Assembly: GCA_022448425.1 (NCBI GenBank)
Contig: JAKVCY010000004.1
Location: forward strand, 1 to 34,735
DNA: 34,735 bases
Source: Thalassotalea sp.
GTDB lineage: Bacteria; Pseudomonadota; Gammaproteobacteria; Enterobacterales; Alteromonadaceae
Reading direction: 5' to 3'
A program made the position numbers and the translations under genes. Position 1 is the first letter of the stretch. Every line of letters starts with the position of its first letter. Of the stretch, positions 15,894 to 25,238 are shown piece after piece. The notes below the pieces were generated by a model. The model was not told the origin of the DNA. It did not search any database and saw only the letters and a program-made list of their open reading frames with translations.

Positions 15894-17495
15894 ATGAGTA
15901 AACTGTTTGACTACAACAATAAGCTAAGTCGGCGTGTATTAGTTTACATTCTGTTGTGTAGCTCTTTGCTATCGATTGCTTCAACGTTTGTTCAGCTGTA
16001 CTCCGATTACACCGACGATATATCCAGCTTACAGCAGCGCTTCAACAATATTGAAACGAGTTACATTCCTTCGATGGCTACAAGCCTATGGGACTTTAAT
16101 GAGCCGCTTATGGAGCAGCAAATTAAAGGTATCGTTGATCTTCCTGATATTTCCTACGCCAAAGTTGTCACCGACCTAGGGAATGAACATGAGTTTGGCG
16201 ACCCGTCTGTTGTAGAACAACGCATCTTTGAAGAATACCAAATTGTCTACGGCGAGACCCCGATAGGCACACTTCAAGTTTATGCAAACTACGATGATAT
16301 CTACGCCCGCCTATGGCAAAAAGCCGGCTTTATCATCACTTCCGAGTTCATCAAAATTTTCATTGTGGCTTTCGTTTTAATGTTCGTTGTTCACTGGACG
16401 GTGACCCGACATATTTACGTTATCACCAACTACGCACAGCAACTTGCAGGCGATAACCTAGACAAAACGCTTGAATTGCAAAACCGCCCTAAATCTAGAG
16501 ATGAACTGGATTATCTTGTTGACGCAATGAACCAAATGCGTGAACAAATTAAGAGCGATATTTTCCGATTGGAAGAAGCTGAGAATGCATTAATTCAGCT
16601 TAATGGTGAGTTAGAAATCAAAGTGTTTGACCGCACCGCCAAGCTCGAAGAAAGCAACAGCCAGTTACAGCAATCTTTGGACGATTTAACACTCGCCAAA
16701 GATCAACTTGTGCAGTCCGAAAAAATGGCGTCGCTAGGTCAACTGGTTGCTGGTGTTGCTCATGAGGTTAATACGCCGTTAGGGATTTGTATCACGTCAA
16801 TCACAGCGTTGAGAGAGAAAGTCGACGGCTTAAAATCTGCTGTCGATAACCAAGAGCTCACTAAAACCCAATTAGTGGATACTTTAGAGTTGCTGCTAGA
16901 TTACCAGCAAATTATCGAACGCAGTCTGAATAAGTCTGTTGAATTGATTCGCGGCTTTAAGTCAGTAGCTGTGGAGCAACATACTGACCCAGAGCTTAAA
17001 ATTAATTTAGCTCAACATGTTAATGACGTGGTTAACACGGTGAAAACCATGTTTAAGCGCAAGAAGTACGATATTGTTATCGACATTGATCGCGAGTTTG
17101 AATTTGTCACTTATCCGAGTGCATGGAACCAGATATTAACGAACTTTTTGATGAACTCGCATATTCATGGCTTTGAAGGTCGTGAAAAAGGTGAGATCAG
17201 TATTCAATTCAGCGAGAACAATGGCTACCTGACACTACTCTACAAAGACAATGGTAATGGTATTGATCAAGAAGTTAAGAAAACAATTTTTGATCCGTTT
17301 GTTACCACCAAGCGAGGTCAAGGTGGCTCAGGATTAGGTCTCAATATTGTGTTCAACCTAGTGCATTCTAAACTAGGTGGCTCTATCAGCTGCCCTGAAG
17401 TTGAAACTGGCTGTTGTTTTAAAGTGAAAGTGCCAGTTGCCTATGTCACAGAACCTGTTGTACCTAGTTCTGCGCGTCCAAATCTAGCGAGCTAA
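15894..17495 (+). CDS. Membrane sensor histidine kinase, orphan
   Basis: The 533-residue protein has a first membrane helix at about 13-33 and a periplasmic sensing region to about 148 with the TSLWDFNEPLMEQQIKGI pattern. A second helix (about 151-171), a HAMP linker (to about 222) and a long coiled coil (to about 277) follow. The dimerisation/phosphoacceptor domain has His290 in GVAHEVNTPLG. The ATPase domain shows an N box (NQILTNFLMNSHIHGFEG), a G1 box (DNGNGID) and a G2 box (GGSGLGLNIV). It would autophosphorylate on His and pass phosphate to a response regulator. No regulator gene is adjacent, so partner and stimulus are unknown. It has its own promoter and a hairpin overlapping its stop. 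Confidence 0.93.
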   Translation: MSKLFDYNNKLSRRVLVYILLCSSLLSIASTFVQLYSDYTDDISSLQQRFNNIETSYIPSMATSLWDFNEPLMEQQIKGIVDLPDISYAKVVTDLGNEHEFGDPSVVEQRIFEEYQIVYGETPIGTLQVYANYDDIYARLWQKAGFIITSEFIKIFIVAFVLMFVVHWTVTRHIYVITNYAQQLAGDNLDKTLELQNRPKSRDELDYLVDAMNQMREQIKSDIFRLEEAENALIQLNGELEIKVFDRTAKLEESNSQLQQSLDDLTLAKDQLVQSEKMASLGQLVAGVAHEVNTPLGICITSITALREKVDGLKSAVDNQELTKTQLVDTLELLLDYQQIIERSLNKSVELIRGFKSVAVEQHTDPELKINLAQHVNDVVNTVKTMFKRKKYDIVIDIDREFEFVTYPSAWNQILTNFLMNSHIHGFEGREKGEISIQFSENNGYLTLLYKDNGNGIDQEVKKTIFDPFVTTKRGQGGSGLGLNIVFNLVHSKLGGSISCPEVETGCCFKVKVPVAYVTEPVVPSSARPNLAS

Positions 17496-17506
17496 AGCGC
17501 TCGCTA
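17485..17506 (+). terminator. Hairpin over the kinase stop codon, probable terminator
   Basis: 8-bp arms TAGCGAGC / GCTCGCTA with a 6-base loop that contains part of the stop codon. A T-run (TTTTTT) comes about 13 bases later, so termination is probable but not textbook. Confidence 0.5.
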
Positions 17507-17525
17507 TTCAAATTTAGGTTTTTTC

Positions 17526-18812
17526 CTAGTTAAATCGCTTAATATCAAATGGGCTGACATCAATGTCGGTTGGTTCGTTGTCTACTAGTTGGCTAATGAG
17601 CTTTCCTGTAATAGCTCCTTGGGTGAGGCCTAAGTGATGATGACCAACCGCGAGAAACAGATTGCTATGGTGCGTTGCCCTAGAAATAACAGGTAAAGAA
17701 TCTGGCAACGATGGTCTGCAACCCATCCAATGTGGTGATGACTGCTTTTCTGGCAGGTTTTCTACAATTGCTTGTGCATTAATGTAAAGTGAGTCTGCGC
17801 GTTTATAGTTGGCGGGCGCGTCGATATCAGCATACTCTACTGTTCCCGCTAACCTTAACCCTGATGCCATCGGCGTCATAATAAATTTGCGCTCTGCTGA
17901 AGTAATAGGACGCTTAACCAAAGAGTGATGGGTTAGAGCGCAATGATAGCCACGTTCAGCTTGAATAGGTAATTTGTAGCCTAGTTTCTTAAATAAAGAC
18001 TTTGAAGCAGCGCCCGTAGCTAAAACCAGCTTGTCAAAGGAAATGCGTTCTGCTCGAGATTTATTGCCTATCGCATCATTTCTTGAAACAACCACACCAG
18101 CGCAGCCATCGTCTAATTGAACATCCAAAACGTCTGCTTGAATATATTTTGCACCGTGATTAATAGTAGCCTGAGCTAATGCGATGCAGAGCTTTTGAGG
18201 GTCTATGGTATGGCCAACTTCAGGAAAGAAAATTACGTTGGTAATGTTATCTTTTAGTGCCGGTTCCAATTCACGAGCTTGTGCTAGCGTCATTAAGTCA
18301 ACTTTTACACCATGGCCGGCAAAGGTTTGTTGGGTTGATTTAATATCTGCCAGCGGCGTTGATTCAAATGTTAAAAGAGAGCCTTGTACAGTTAATAAAT
18401 GTTCTACGCCTGCAATTTCAAGTAGCGGGCGATAGTAATCGATTGCGTTAACGTTGAGAGCCTTTAGCGCTTTAGTGACATGCTTAGCGCTCTTCGGGCG
18501 CATATTATTTAAGAATTGAATAAACCAAGGTAGAGACTTGAACATGGTTTTCGGTGAAATCGCTATTGGGCCTAGTGGGTCAACTAACATACGGGGAAGT
18601 TTGGGTAGCATACTGGCTTGTGCGAGTGGAAATACTTGCTCGGTTGCAAAGTGGCCCGCGTTACCTTTAGAGCAGGCTACACCGATTCCTGTCTTATCAA
18701 TTAATGTTACTTGGTGTCCTTTTAATTGCAGTGCAAGCGCACAATTAACACCAATAATACCTGCACCTACTACCGCGATGTTTTGTGGGGTGCTTGTTGT
18801 ATTTACTACCAT
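17526..18812 (-). CDS. FAD-dependent D-amino-acid dehydrogenase (DadA-like), probable D-hydroxyproline dehydrogenase
   Basis: The 428-residue flavoprotein begins with a Rossmann dinucleotide motif (VVGAGIIGVNCALALQLKGH, about 14-33). It continues as a DadA-type oxidase, with LVLATGAASKSLFKKLGY and a late GCRPSLPDSLPVI plus GHHHLGLTQGAITGKLI that complete the FAD site. DadA-family enzymes oxidise D-amino acids to imino acids and pass electrons to the respiratory chain. Next to a 4-hydroxyproline epimerase, the likely substrate is cis-4-hydroxy-D-proline, giving pyrroline-4-hydroxy-2-carboxylate; that specificity is inferred from context. It diverges from the epimerase gene, with a GntR-type palindrome about 140 bases upstream of its ATG. 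Confidence 0.85.
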   Translation of the reverse strand: MVVNTTSTPQNIAVVGAGIIGVNCALALQLKGHQVTLIDKTGIGVACSKGNAGHFATEQVFPLAQASMLPKLPRMLVDPLGPIAISPKTMFKSLPWFIQFLNNMRPKSAKHVTKALKALNVNAIDYYRPLLEIAGVEHLLTVQGSLLTFESTPLADIKSTQQTFAGHGVKVDLMTLAQARELEPALKDNITNVIFFPEVGHTIDPQKLCIALAQATINHGAKYIQADVLDVQLDDGCAGVVVSRNDAIGNKSRAERISFDKLVLATGAASKSLFKKLGYKLPIQAERGYHCALTHHSLVKRPITSAERKFIMTPMASGLRLAGTVEYADIDAPANYKRADSLYINAQAIVENLPEKQSSPHWMGCRPSLPDSLPVISRATHHSNLFLAVGHHHLGLTQGAITGKLISQLVDNEPTDIDVSPFDIKRFN

Positions 18813-18941
18813 AATGCTGTCATGTCATCTTGATTGTGTGACGAATAAATGTTGATACCCGTTGAATTGAACACTTATTTCAATTGGTATCACAGGCCTT
18901 ATAAAACCTATTCGGCAAGTAATTATTAAACCAGAGCTTGT

Positions 18942-18970
18942 TTACTTTTTATTATTGTATACAATATACC
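18942..18970 (+). promoter_or_regulatory. Possible promoter of the epimerase gene overlapping the GntR operator
   Basis: TTTACT (18942-18947) and TATACC (18965-18970) are 17 bases apart and bracket the palindrome at 18954-18965, so a bound repressor would cover the spacer and -10. The hexamers are only partial matches, so this is a suggestion. Confidence 0.35.
18954..18965. promoter_or_regulatory. Perfect palindrome ATTGTATACAAT, probable GntR/FCD operator
   Basis: The 12-base sequence is a perfect dyad, and one more flanking pair also matches. FCD-type GntR regulators are known to favour TTGTATACAA-like sites. It lies in the 333-base divergent region between the dehydrogenase and the epimerase, and an FCD-type GntR gene closes the cluster. 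No second copy was seen upstream of the aldehyde dehydrogenase or the regulator. Confidence 0.7.
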
Positions 18971-19145
18971 CTTGGTTCGCAATTGAGTAATGATATGTGA
19001 TTTACAGAGCACTAAACAAAACACTATCTGCTGTTTAGTTTGTGAAGCTTTGTTAAAACACAAGGGGGGCTAGATGGTAAAAAGCTATTCATCTAAGTAA
19101 ACCCGACCCGTATTCACTTATCAAGAAAACGATTTAGATTAATTT

Positions 19146-20159
19146 ATGATTAAAGGTACATTCTTTTGTATTGATGCACATACGTGCGGCAATCCTGTGA
19201 GGTTAGTGACAAGCGGTCACCCTCATTTGCTAGGCAAGACAATGAGCGAAAAGCGACAGCATTTCTTACGAGAATACGACTGGATTCGTCAAGGTTTGAT
19301 GTTTGAGCCTCGTGGTCATGACATGATGTCAGGATCATTCTTGTATCCGCCATGCAGTGATAATGCTGATGCATCAATTTTGTTTATCGAAACTTCTGGC
19401 TGTTTACCTATGTGTGGCCATGGCACGATTGGCACTGTCACCGCAGCGCTAGAGAACGGCTTAATCACACCAAAAACGTCGGGTAAATTAACGTTAGATG
19501 TGCCAGCAGGACAAATTAACGTTGAGTACGATCAACAAGGTGACAAAATTAAAAATGTGAAAATTTTTAACGTCGCGGCGTATCTGGCTCATGAAGATAT
19601 TGAAGTAGACATTCCTGAGCTAGGCAAATTAAAGGTAGACGTAGCATACGGTGGCAACTACTACGTAATTGTCGAGCCGCAAGAAAATTTCCCTGGAATT
19701 GAGCATTGGACGGCTGGAGAAATTCTTAAATGGTCACCAATTGTTCGTCAAATTGTGAGTGAAACAGTAGAGTGCGTCCATCCTCAAGATCCCTCAGTAA
19801 AAGGAGTGACGCATTTACTTTGGACAGGTACTCCACAGAACGAATCTTCTGATGCAGCAAACGCAGTATTTTACGGTGACAAAGCCATAGACCGTTCACC
19901 GTGCGGTACGGGAACGAGTGCGCGAATGGCACAACTGTTCGCCAAGGGAATGTTAAAGGCTGGCGATAAATTTGTACATGAGAGCTACATAGGTAGCCAG
20001 TTTGTAGGGTGTATCGAAGAGGTTGTCGAGATAGAGACAGAAAAAGGTACGCTCATAGCAATTATGCCGAGTATTCAAGGGTGGGCACATGTCTTTGGAC
20101 GCCAGTGTTTCACCATAGACGATGATGATCCTTACGCATTCGGTTTTAGCGTAACTTAG
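19146..20159 (+). CDS. 4-hydroxyproline epimerase (proline racemase family)
   Basis: The enzyme interconverts trans-4-hydroxy-L-proline and cis-4-hydroxy-D-proline with two catalytic Cys acting as acid and base. Both are present: Cys90 in LPMCGHGTIG and Cys253 in DRSPCGTGTSARMAQL. A Thr or Ser in the second place would mark a trans-3-hydroxyproline dehydratase, so epimerase or racemase is favoured. The length (337) fits. The surrounding aldehyde dehydrogenase and D-amino-acid dehydrogenase point to hydroxyproline use rather than proline racemisation. It is the first gene of a plus-strand run with the dehydrogenase (77-base gap) and then the regulator. The ribosome site is weak. Confidence 0.9.
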   Translation: MIKGTFFCIDAHTCGNPVRLVTSGHPHLLGKTMSEKRQHFLREYDWIRQGLMFEPRGHDMMSGSFLYPPCSDNADASILFIETSGCLPMCGHGTIGTVTAALENGLITPKTSGKLTLDVPAGQINVEYDQQGDKIKNVKIFNVAAYLAHEDIEVDIPELGKLKVDVAYGGNYYVIVEPQENFPGIEHWTAGEILKWSPIVRQIVSETVECVHPQDPSVKGVTHLLWTGTPQNESSDAANAVFYGDKAIDRSPCGTGTSARMAQLFAKGMLKAGDKFVHESYIGSQFVGCIEEVVEIETEKGTLIAIMPSIQGWAHVFGRQCFTIDDDDPYAFGFSVT

Positions 20160-20236
20160 CAACGATTTTATATAAACATGTCATCACTGAGTGACATCAC
20201 TAACTTTCACACACAGAAATAATTAAGTGAATTATT

Positions 20237-21760
20237 ATGGCATTAACAGGTAAAAATTTAATCGCGGGTCAATGGACTGGCGAAACAGAAAACGGTTTTG
20301 TAGCATTTAATCCTGCTCTTAATCAGCCGATGACAACACGATTCGCTGACGCTACTGACGCAGAAGTTGAGCAAGCAATTGTTGCTGCTAACAAGGCTTT
20401 TTATCCTTACAGCCAATTATCGGCAGAAAAGCGGGCTCAATTCTTAGATACCATCGGTGAGCAAATTTTGGCGTTGGGCGACGACTTAGTGACAACTGCT
20501 TGTGCAGAAACAGGTTTACCTGAAGCTCGTATCATTGGCGAACGCGGTCGTACTGTTGGGCAACTAGGATTATTTGCCAATCTGCTCCGAAGTGGAGAGT
20601 ATGCAGCTGTTATTGATAAAGCAGACCCTTCCAGAGAACCGTTGCCGAAACCAGATACACGCCTTGGTTACTTGCCGCTAGGCGTTGTCGCAGTTTTTGG
20701 TGCGAGCAACTTTCCTTTAGCATTCTCTACGGCCGGTGGTGATACTGCATCTGCATTAGCGGCAGGATGTCCTGTGGTAATGAAGGCGCATAATGCACAT
20801 CCGGCGACCGCAGAGTTAGTGGCTCAAGCAATTTCCTCTGCAATAAAGCTGTGCGAATTAGATTCAGGTGTATTCTCTCTTATTCAAGGCGAGAACTACC
20901 GAATTGCTGAGCAAATCGTTAAACATCCGCTGGTTGAAGCGGTTGGATTCACTGGTTCTGAACGTGTCGGTATGATCCTACAAGCACATATCAATCAACG
21001 ACCTGAGCCTATCCCGTTTTATGGGGAACTGGGAAGCATCAATCCGCAATTCGTATTGCCAGCGAAGCTTGCGGAGAATCCAGCTGAAATCGCACAAGGG
21101 CTTGTCGCTTCAATGATGATGGGGCAAGGCCAATTCTGTACAAGCCCAGGAGTCTGGTTAGTTGTTGATGGCGAACAGACAGAAGCTTTTGAAGCTGCGG
21201 TTAAGACAAGTGTGGAAGCGCAATCCGCTGGTGTGATGTTAACACCTGCCATTTGCAAAACTTATCAGCAAACGGTTGCCAAGTGGCAAGATATTCCAGG
21301 AGTTAGTTTATTAGCGCTTGGCCAGCAAGGTGAAAGCCATCTAGCACAAGCTACTGTCTTTACCACTTCATTGGCAACTTTTATCGACCAACCTGAACTG
21401 CAGGAAGAAGTATTTGGCTCAACAGCGTTAATCGTTAAATGCTCTGAAGCCTCCGATTTATTGCAGTTTGTATCAGCACTACGTGGTAATTTGACCGCGA
21501 GCATTCACGCTTCCGACGCTGATATTTCTTTAGCCGGTGAACTTGCTATTCCACTGGCGCACAAAGTAGGTCGGTTGATATACAACCAAATGCCGACAGG
21601 AGTGGAAGTGTGTGCATCAATGAACCACGGTGGACCTTTCCCCGCGTCAACGAATGTGCGGTCTACTTCTGTAGGTAGTGAAGCAATTAAGCGTTTTCAA
21701 CGCCCAATTTGTTACCAAAACCTACCTGCTGAACTACTACCTAGCTTATTAAAAGACTAA
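20237..21760 (+). CDS. Alpha-ketoglutarate semialdehyde dehydrogenase, NADP-type aldehyde dehydrogenase
   Basis: The 507-residue aldehyde dehydrogenase has GVVAVFGASNFPLAFSTAGG (cofactor and oxyanion region), VVMKAHNAHP with Lys183, FYGELGSINPQFV with catalytic Glu264, and GQGQFCTSPG with nucleophile Cys301. The C-terminal CASMNHGGPFPASTNVRSTS is typical of the NADP-linked KGSADH branch. It would oxidise alpha-ketoglutarate semialdehyde to alpha-ketoglutarate, the final step of hydroxyproline breakdown. The same enzyme type also serves sugar-acid pathways, but the epimerase next door favours hydroxyproline. It sits between the epimerase and the GntR gene on the same strand. Confidence 0.9.
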   Translation: MALTGKNLIAGQWTGETENGFVAFNPALNQPMTTRFADATDAEVEQAIVAANKAFYPYSQLSAEKRAQFLDTIGEQILALGDDLVTTACAETGLPEARIIGERGRTVGQLGLFANLLRSGEYAAVIDKADPSREPLPKPDTRLGYLPLGVVAVFGASNFPLAFSTAGGDTASALAAGCPVVMKAHNAHPATAELVAQAISSAIKLCELDSGVFSLIQGENYRIAEQIVKHPLVEAVGFTGSERVGMILQAHINQRPEPIPFYGELGSINPQFVLPAKLAENPAEIAQGLVASMMMGQGQFCTSPGVWLVVDGEQTEAFEAAVKTSVEAQSAGVMLTPAICKTYQQTVAKWQDIPGVSLLALGQQGESHLAQATVFTTSLATFIDQPELQEEVFGSTALIVKCSEASDLLQFVSALRGNLTASIHASDADISLAGELAIPLAHKVGRLIYNQMPTGVEVCASMNHGGPFPASTNVRSTSVGSEAIKRFQRPICYQNLPAELLPSLLKD

Positions 21761-21834
21761 CCCAAGTAGTTTAAAAATTGGTATTGAATTAGGACATTAG
21801 TGCACAGCATTGGTGTCCTTTTTTGTTTTTGTAC

Positions 21835-21862
21835 TTTGCATTCTAAATACAATCTTTATAAT
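21835..21862 (+). promoter_or_regulatory. Possible promoter of the GntR regulator gene
   Basis: A perfect TATAAT (21857-21862) is preceded 16 bases upstream by TTTGCA (21835-21840). The predicted start would leave about 21 bases before the ATG at 21890. Confidence 0.5.
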
Positions 21863-21889
21863 AATACCCTCAAACCTTGGGAAATTAGT

Positions 21890-22564
21890 ATGGCGATAGA
21901 ATACAAAACAAGAACTCAGCTGGTTGTCGAGACCATCCGCGAGAAAATACTAAGCGGAGAGATTACCGCTGGCCAACCTCTGCGCCAAGCGGCATTAGCT
22001 GAAGAGCTTAACGTGAGTCGAATTCCAGTGAGAGAAGCATTATTGCAGCTGGAAGCTGAAGGGCTGGTATCCTTTGAACCCCATAAAGGTGCAACAGCTA
22101 CCGAACTTAATGTAGAGCAAGTTGATGAGCTTTTTGAACTGCGCGCCATGCTAGAATCAGATTTACTGGCTGCGTCAATTCCTCATTTAACTGATGAGAC
22201 CTTGGCGGAAGCTAGCGTATTGCTTGAGCGCTTAGATAAAGCACTGGGTAAAGAAAACGCCGCTAACACTTGGAGCGAGCTTAACTCTGATTACCATAAC
22301 TGCTTGTATTCAGCTGCTGGTCGTCCACAAACGCAAGATTTAGTTAATACACTTAACAAGAATGCCGATCGTTATATCCGCATGCATTTATTGTGGGCAG
22401 GTGGTATTTCTAAAGCTGAGTCTGAACACAACGATATTCTTTCGCTATGCAAAAAGCGTGATGTCGAAGGTGCCGTTGCTAGATTAAAGCAGCATATCCT
22501 GGGATCTCGCGATGAAATAAAAGCCTTCTTGTTGGCTCGAGAACAAGCAAACGCTGTGTCTTAA
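21890..22564 (+). CDS. GntR-family transcriptional regulator, FadR/FCD subfamily
   Basis: From ATG 21890 (GGGA about seven bases upstream) the protein has 224 residues, normal for the subfamily. A GTG at 21800 would add 30 residues that resemble translated leader. The N-terminal winged helix shows REKILSGEITAGQPL and LAEELNVSRIPVREALLQLE. The C-terminal FCD domain shows VDELFELRAMLESDL, LNSDYHNCLYSAAG and ESEHNDILSLCKKRD, with Asp and His residues that usually bind a metal near the effector. It most likely controls the hydroxyproline genes through the ATTGTATACAAT site; that link is inferred from family and position. Confidence 0.9.
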   Translation: MAIEYKTRTQLVVETIREKILSGEITAGQPLRQAALAEELNVSRIPVREALLQLEAEGLVSFEPHKGATATELNVEQVDELFELRAMLESDLLAASIPHLTDETLAEASVLLERLDKALGKENAANTWSELNSDYHNCLYSAAGRPQTQDLVNTLNKNADRYIRMHLLWAGGISKAESEHNDILSLCKKRDVEGAVARLKQHILGSRDEIKAFLLAREQANAVS

Positions 22565-22584
22565 GGCTATATAAAACAAGTGAT

Positions 22585-22622
22585 TAACAGCCTTTGTTGG
22601 TAAGTGCTAACATAGGCTGTTA
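22585..22622 (+). terminator. Hairpin terminator after the GntR gene
   Basis: A stem of TAACAGCCT / AGGCTGTTA continues past a T-T mismatch as TGTTGG / CTAACA, with a TAAGTG loop. A T-rich tail (TTGACATTTTT) follows. Confidence 0.75.
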
Positions 22623-22809
22623 TTGACATTTTTCATACAACTCTATACCATCCCCACCCTCTAAAACGCGACATTCTGTTGTAATTTCTGCTAGTTACAC
22701 TTACCGCCAAAGCTTCTTGTTGGTGTCGTCTGCGTTTGTTGGCTTCGCAAGATAGCCTAAGTTCTACCATAATCACTAATTAATTAAATACGATATACGC
22801 GAGAAAAAG

Positions 22810-24366
22810 ATGTTTGAAATTCATGCGAGTAAGGTGTCCAGCCTGAAAAATGATGTGCTGTCGGGTTTGACAGTCGCATTAGCATTGGTACCTGAAGCGG
22901 TAGCCTTTGCTTTTGTTGCAGGTGTTGAGCCATTAGTTGGCTTATACGCAGCCTTCATGGTTGGCTTAATCACTTCAATTTTTGGTGGTCGTCCGGGCAT
23001 GATTTCAGGTGCAACAGGCGCGATGGCAGTTGTGATGGTGAGTTTGGTGGCGCTTCATGGCGTAGAGTACTTGTTCGCAACTGTGGTGCTCACTGGTATG
23101 TTGCAGATATTGTTCGGTATATTCAAACTCGGTAAATTTATTCGACTCGTACCGCACCCAGTTATGCTGGGGTTTGTTAATGGTCTAGCAATTGTGATTT
23201 TCCTTGCGCAATTAGGCCAATTCAAAGTCGCGAATGAAGAAGGTATTTTTGTTTGGATGCAGGGCAACCAAATGTTAACTATGGTTGGGCTTATCCTATT
23301 GACCATGGGTATTATCCACTTCTTACCTAAGTTAACTAAAGCCGTACCTTCTTCTCTGGTAGCGATTATTGTCGTTACTTTACTTGCTCAAAGCTTAGAC
23401 TTGGATGCTCGTACGGTAGTTGATTACGTGCGTGATATGACCAACGATCCTGCGGCGACAATTGCGGGTGGTTTACCACAATTCTCAATCCCAGAAGTAC
23501 CGTTTACTTTTGAAACATTGCGCATCATCTTCCCATTTGCACTAGTACTTGCTGCGATTGGTTTAATTGAATCATTATTAACCTTGACACTGATTGATGA
23601 GCTAACAGGCACGCGTGGTCGCGGTAATAAAGAGTGTATTGCACAAGGTGCTTCAAACACTGTGAATGGCTTTTTTGGCGGCATGGGCGGTTGTGCCATG
23701 ATTGGTCAGTCAATGATTAACGTAAACTCAGGTGGCCGCGGACGCGCTTCGGGTATTACAGCAGCGCTTGGTCTGTTAGCGATTATCCTATTTGCTTCTA
23801 GCTTGATTGAACAAATTCCATTAGCTGCACTTGTGGGGGTTATGTTCATTGTTGTTATCGGTACATTTGAATGGTCAAGCTTCCGCATTATGCGCAAAGT
23901 TCCAAAGGCTGATGCGTTTGTGATTTTCTTAGTGTCGGCGGTGACTGTGGCAACTGATTTAGCGGTAGCAGTTGTTGTTGGTGTTATTGTTTCAGCACTT
24001 GTTTTCGCTTGGGAACATGCGAAACACGTTAACGTAGTGCGCTCTAAAAACAACGAAGGTTCAACGGTTTACGAAGTTAACGGCCCATTATTTTTTGGTT
24101 CAGTAACTAGCTTTCTAGACCAGTTTGATATGGATAATGACAGTGACCACGTTATTGTAGAATTCAAGAATTCTCGTGTCGCGGATCACTCAGCCATTGA
24201 AGCAATCGACACCCTAGCGGAACGTTACATCAGTCGTGGAAAGACCTTGCACTTAGTGCACCTGAGCCCAGAATGTAAGTTGTTGTTAGAAAAAGCAGGT
24301 GATTTGGTAGAGGTTAATGTTATAGAAGATCCAGACTATCATATTGCAACGGATAAGCTGGCTTAA
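22810..24366 (+). CDS. SulP-family inorganic anion transporter
   Basis: The 518-residue protein has a membrane transport domain (about 1-400, many helices) and a C-terminal STAS domain (about 405-510). Typical segments are [20 protein letters not shown] at the N-terminus, [18 protein letters not shown], and [20 protein letters not shown] followed by [20 protein letters not shown]. SulP proteins carry sulfate, bicarbonate or dicarboxylates with Na+ or H+. The substrate cannot be fixed from the sequence; bicarbonate-type (BicA/DauA-like) members look similar. The STAS domain keeps a [18 protein letters not shown] loop where regulation occurs in the family. No partner gene adjoins it and it appears to be a single-gene transcript. 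Confidence 0.9.
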   Translation: MFEIHASKVSSLKNDVLSGLTVALALVPEAVAFAFVAGVEPLVGLYAAFMVGLITSIFGGRPGMISGATGAMAVVMVSLVALHGVEYLFATVVLTGMLQILFGIFKLGKFIRLVPHPVMLGFVNGLAIVIFLAQLGQFKVANEEGIFVWMQGNQMLTMVGLILLTMGIIHFLPKLTKAVPSSLVAIIVVTLLAQSLDLDARTVVDYVRDMTNDPAATIAGGLPQFSIPEVPFTFETLRIIFPFALVLAAIGLIESLLTLTLIDELTGTRGRGNKECIAQGASNTVNGFFGGMGGCAMIGQSMINVNSGGRGRASGITAALGLLAIILFASSLIEQIPLAALVGVMFIVVIGTFEWSSFRIMRKVPKADAFVIFLVSAVTVATDLAVAVVVGVIVSALVFAWEHAKHVNVVRSKNNEGSTVYEVNGPLFFGSVTSFLDQFDMDNDSDHVIVEFKNSRVADHSAIEAIDTLAERYISRGKTLHLVHLSPECKLLLEKAGDLVEVNVIEDPDYHIATDKLA

Positions 24367-24417
24367 CCTTACCGGACCTGACTCAAGTTTAGAGTCTAGC
24401 TAAACCATGTAGACTAA

Positions 24418-24454
24418 ATAGCCTGTGCTACTTATCGTGAGAAGTACAGGCTAT
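24418..24454 (+). terminator. Inverted repeat after the SulP gene, possible terminator
   Basis: 9-bp arms ATAGCCTGT / ACAGGCTAT, extended inward by ACTT/AAGT. The following T-run is weak. A smaller hairpin (GTTTAG/CTAAAC, 24387-24405) precedes it. Confidence 0.5.
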
Positions 24455-24533
24455 ACTTAGATCAATTGATTTGCTTGATTAGCGTTAGCCTTCTAAAGCG
24501 TCAGCGGTATAGCATGTAGAGACAGATGATTTA

Positions 24534-24839
24534 ATGCAATTAGAATTTTTTGATGTTCCTAGCCCCTGTATTGGTGTGTGCCAGTCCAATGATAAGGGCT
24601 ACTGCCTTGGTTGCTTTCGTTCTCGTGAAGAGCGTCAGCAGTGGCTGAATTTAACATCAGATGATAAGCAGAAGGTAATAAAGCGCTGTCAACAACGTAA
24701 AAAGCGTAAAGATGGGGTTAAGAAGGTTAAAGAGGAAGAAGTTAAAACAGAAGTCGTTCAGCCCTCGCTACTAGATGCGCCGGTGAAAAATAAAGTATCA
24801 ACAAGTGAAGATCTAGACTTCGGTGATTTCGAGTTGTAA
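24534..24839 (+). CDS. DUF1289 family small cysteine-rich protein
   Basis: The 101-residue protein starts with the DUF1289 pattern: SPCIGVCQSNDKGYCLGCFR with Cys 12, 16, 24 and 27, followed by EERQQWLNLTSDDKQKVIKR. The four Cys probably bind a metal ion or cluster; the function of the family is not established. After residue 60 the protein is a charged Lys/Glu-rich tail, longer than in the minimal domain, ending DLDFGDFEL. It is transcribed alone and followed by a clear terminator. Confidence 0.88.
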   Translation: MQLEFFDVPSPCIGVCQSNDKGYCLGCFRSREERQQWLNLTSDDKQKVIKRCQQRKKRKDGVKKVKEEEVKTEVVQPSLLDAPVKNKVSTSEDLDFGDFEL

Positions 24840-24869
24840 TTTGCATTTATCAATCCTTCCATAATCATT

Positions 24870-24896
24870 AAAAGCCGGCTTTTGCTGGCTTTTTTC
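24870..24896 (+). terminator. Rho-independent terminator after the DUF1289 gene
   Basis: The stem AAAAGCC-GC / GC-GGCTTTT with a TTTT loop and one G-T mismatch is followed by a T-run. Confidence 0.82.
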
Positions 24897-24997
24897 GTTC
24901 TGTTACTGGCTTAGCTTTTAGTTGCTAAGAGCCACGAAATTCGCATTTTAAGGGTTATTGGCTAACCTTTATTCAGAAACTGAAGTATGGGGTTGCT

Positions 24998-25228
24998 ATG
25001 CCTGATAAAACACAAAGAATTCAAAGGCTAGAATGTATTTTTAATTTATTTGTCGAGCTTGATAGATTTTATGTAGAAGCATAGTCACTTGAAGAATATA
25101 TGGAACGTGCTCACGACCTACTGCGCGGATTAATGCAAGCTGAGAGTTTCTATTTAGCCTCCGTGGAGCTCTCACCGACATCATGGGTGATTAAAAACAA
25201 GCAGCGCTTGCTGTTCAATAAACAGTAG
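24998..25228 (+). pseudogene. Small ORF interrupted by an in-frame amber codon
   Basis: ATG at 24998 opens a frame of 76 sense and stop codons that looks protein-like: QRIQRLECIFNLFVELDRFY, then ERAHDLLRGLMQAESFYL. It is cut by TAG at 25082-25084 (codon 29, context EA-stop-SLEEYMERAH). A single C-to-T change from CAG would explain it. I do not recognise the family. A ribosome site (GGGG about four bases upstream) is weak. The following 250 bases also carry protein-like fragments, so the whole stretch looks like decaying coding DNA. Confidence 0.5.
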
Positions 25229-25238
25229 TGCAGTGAGT

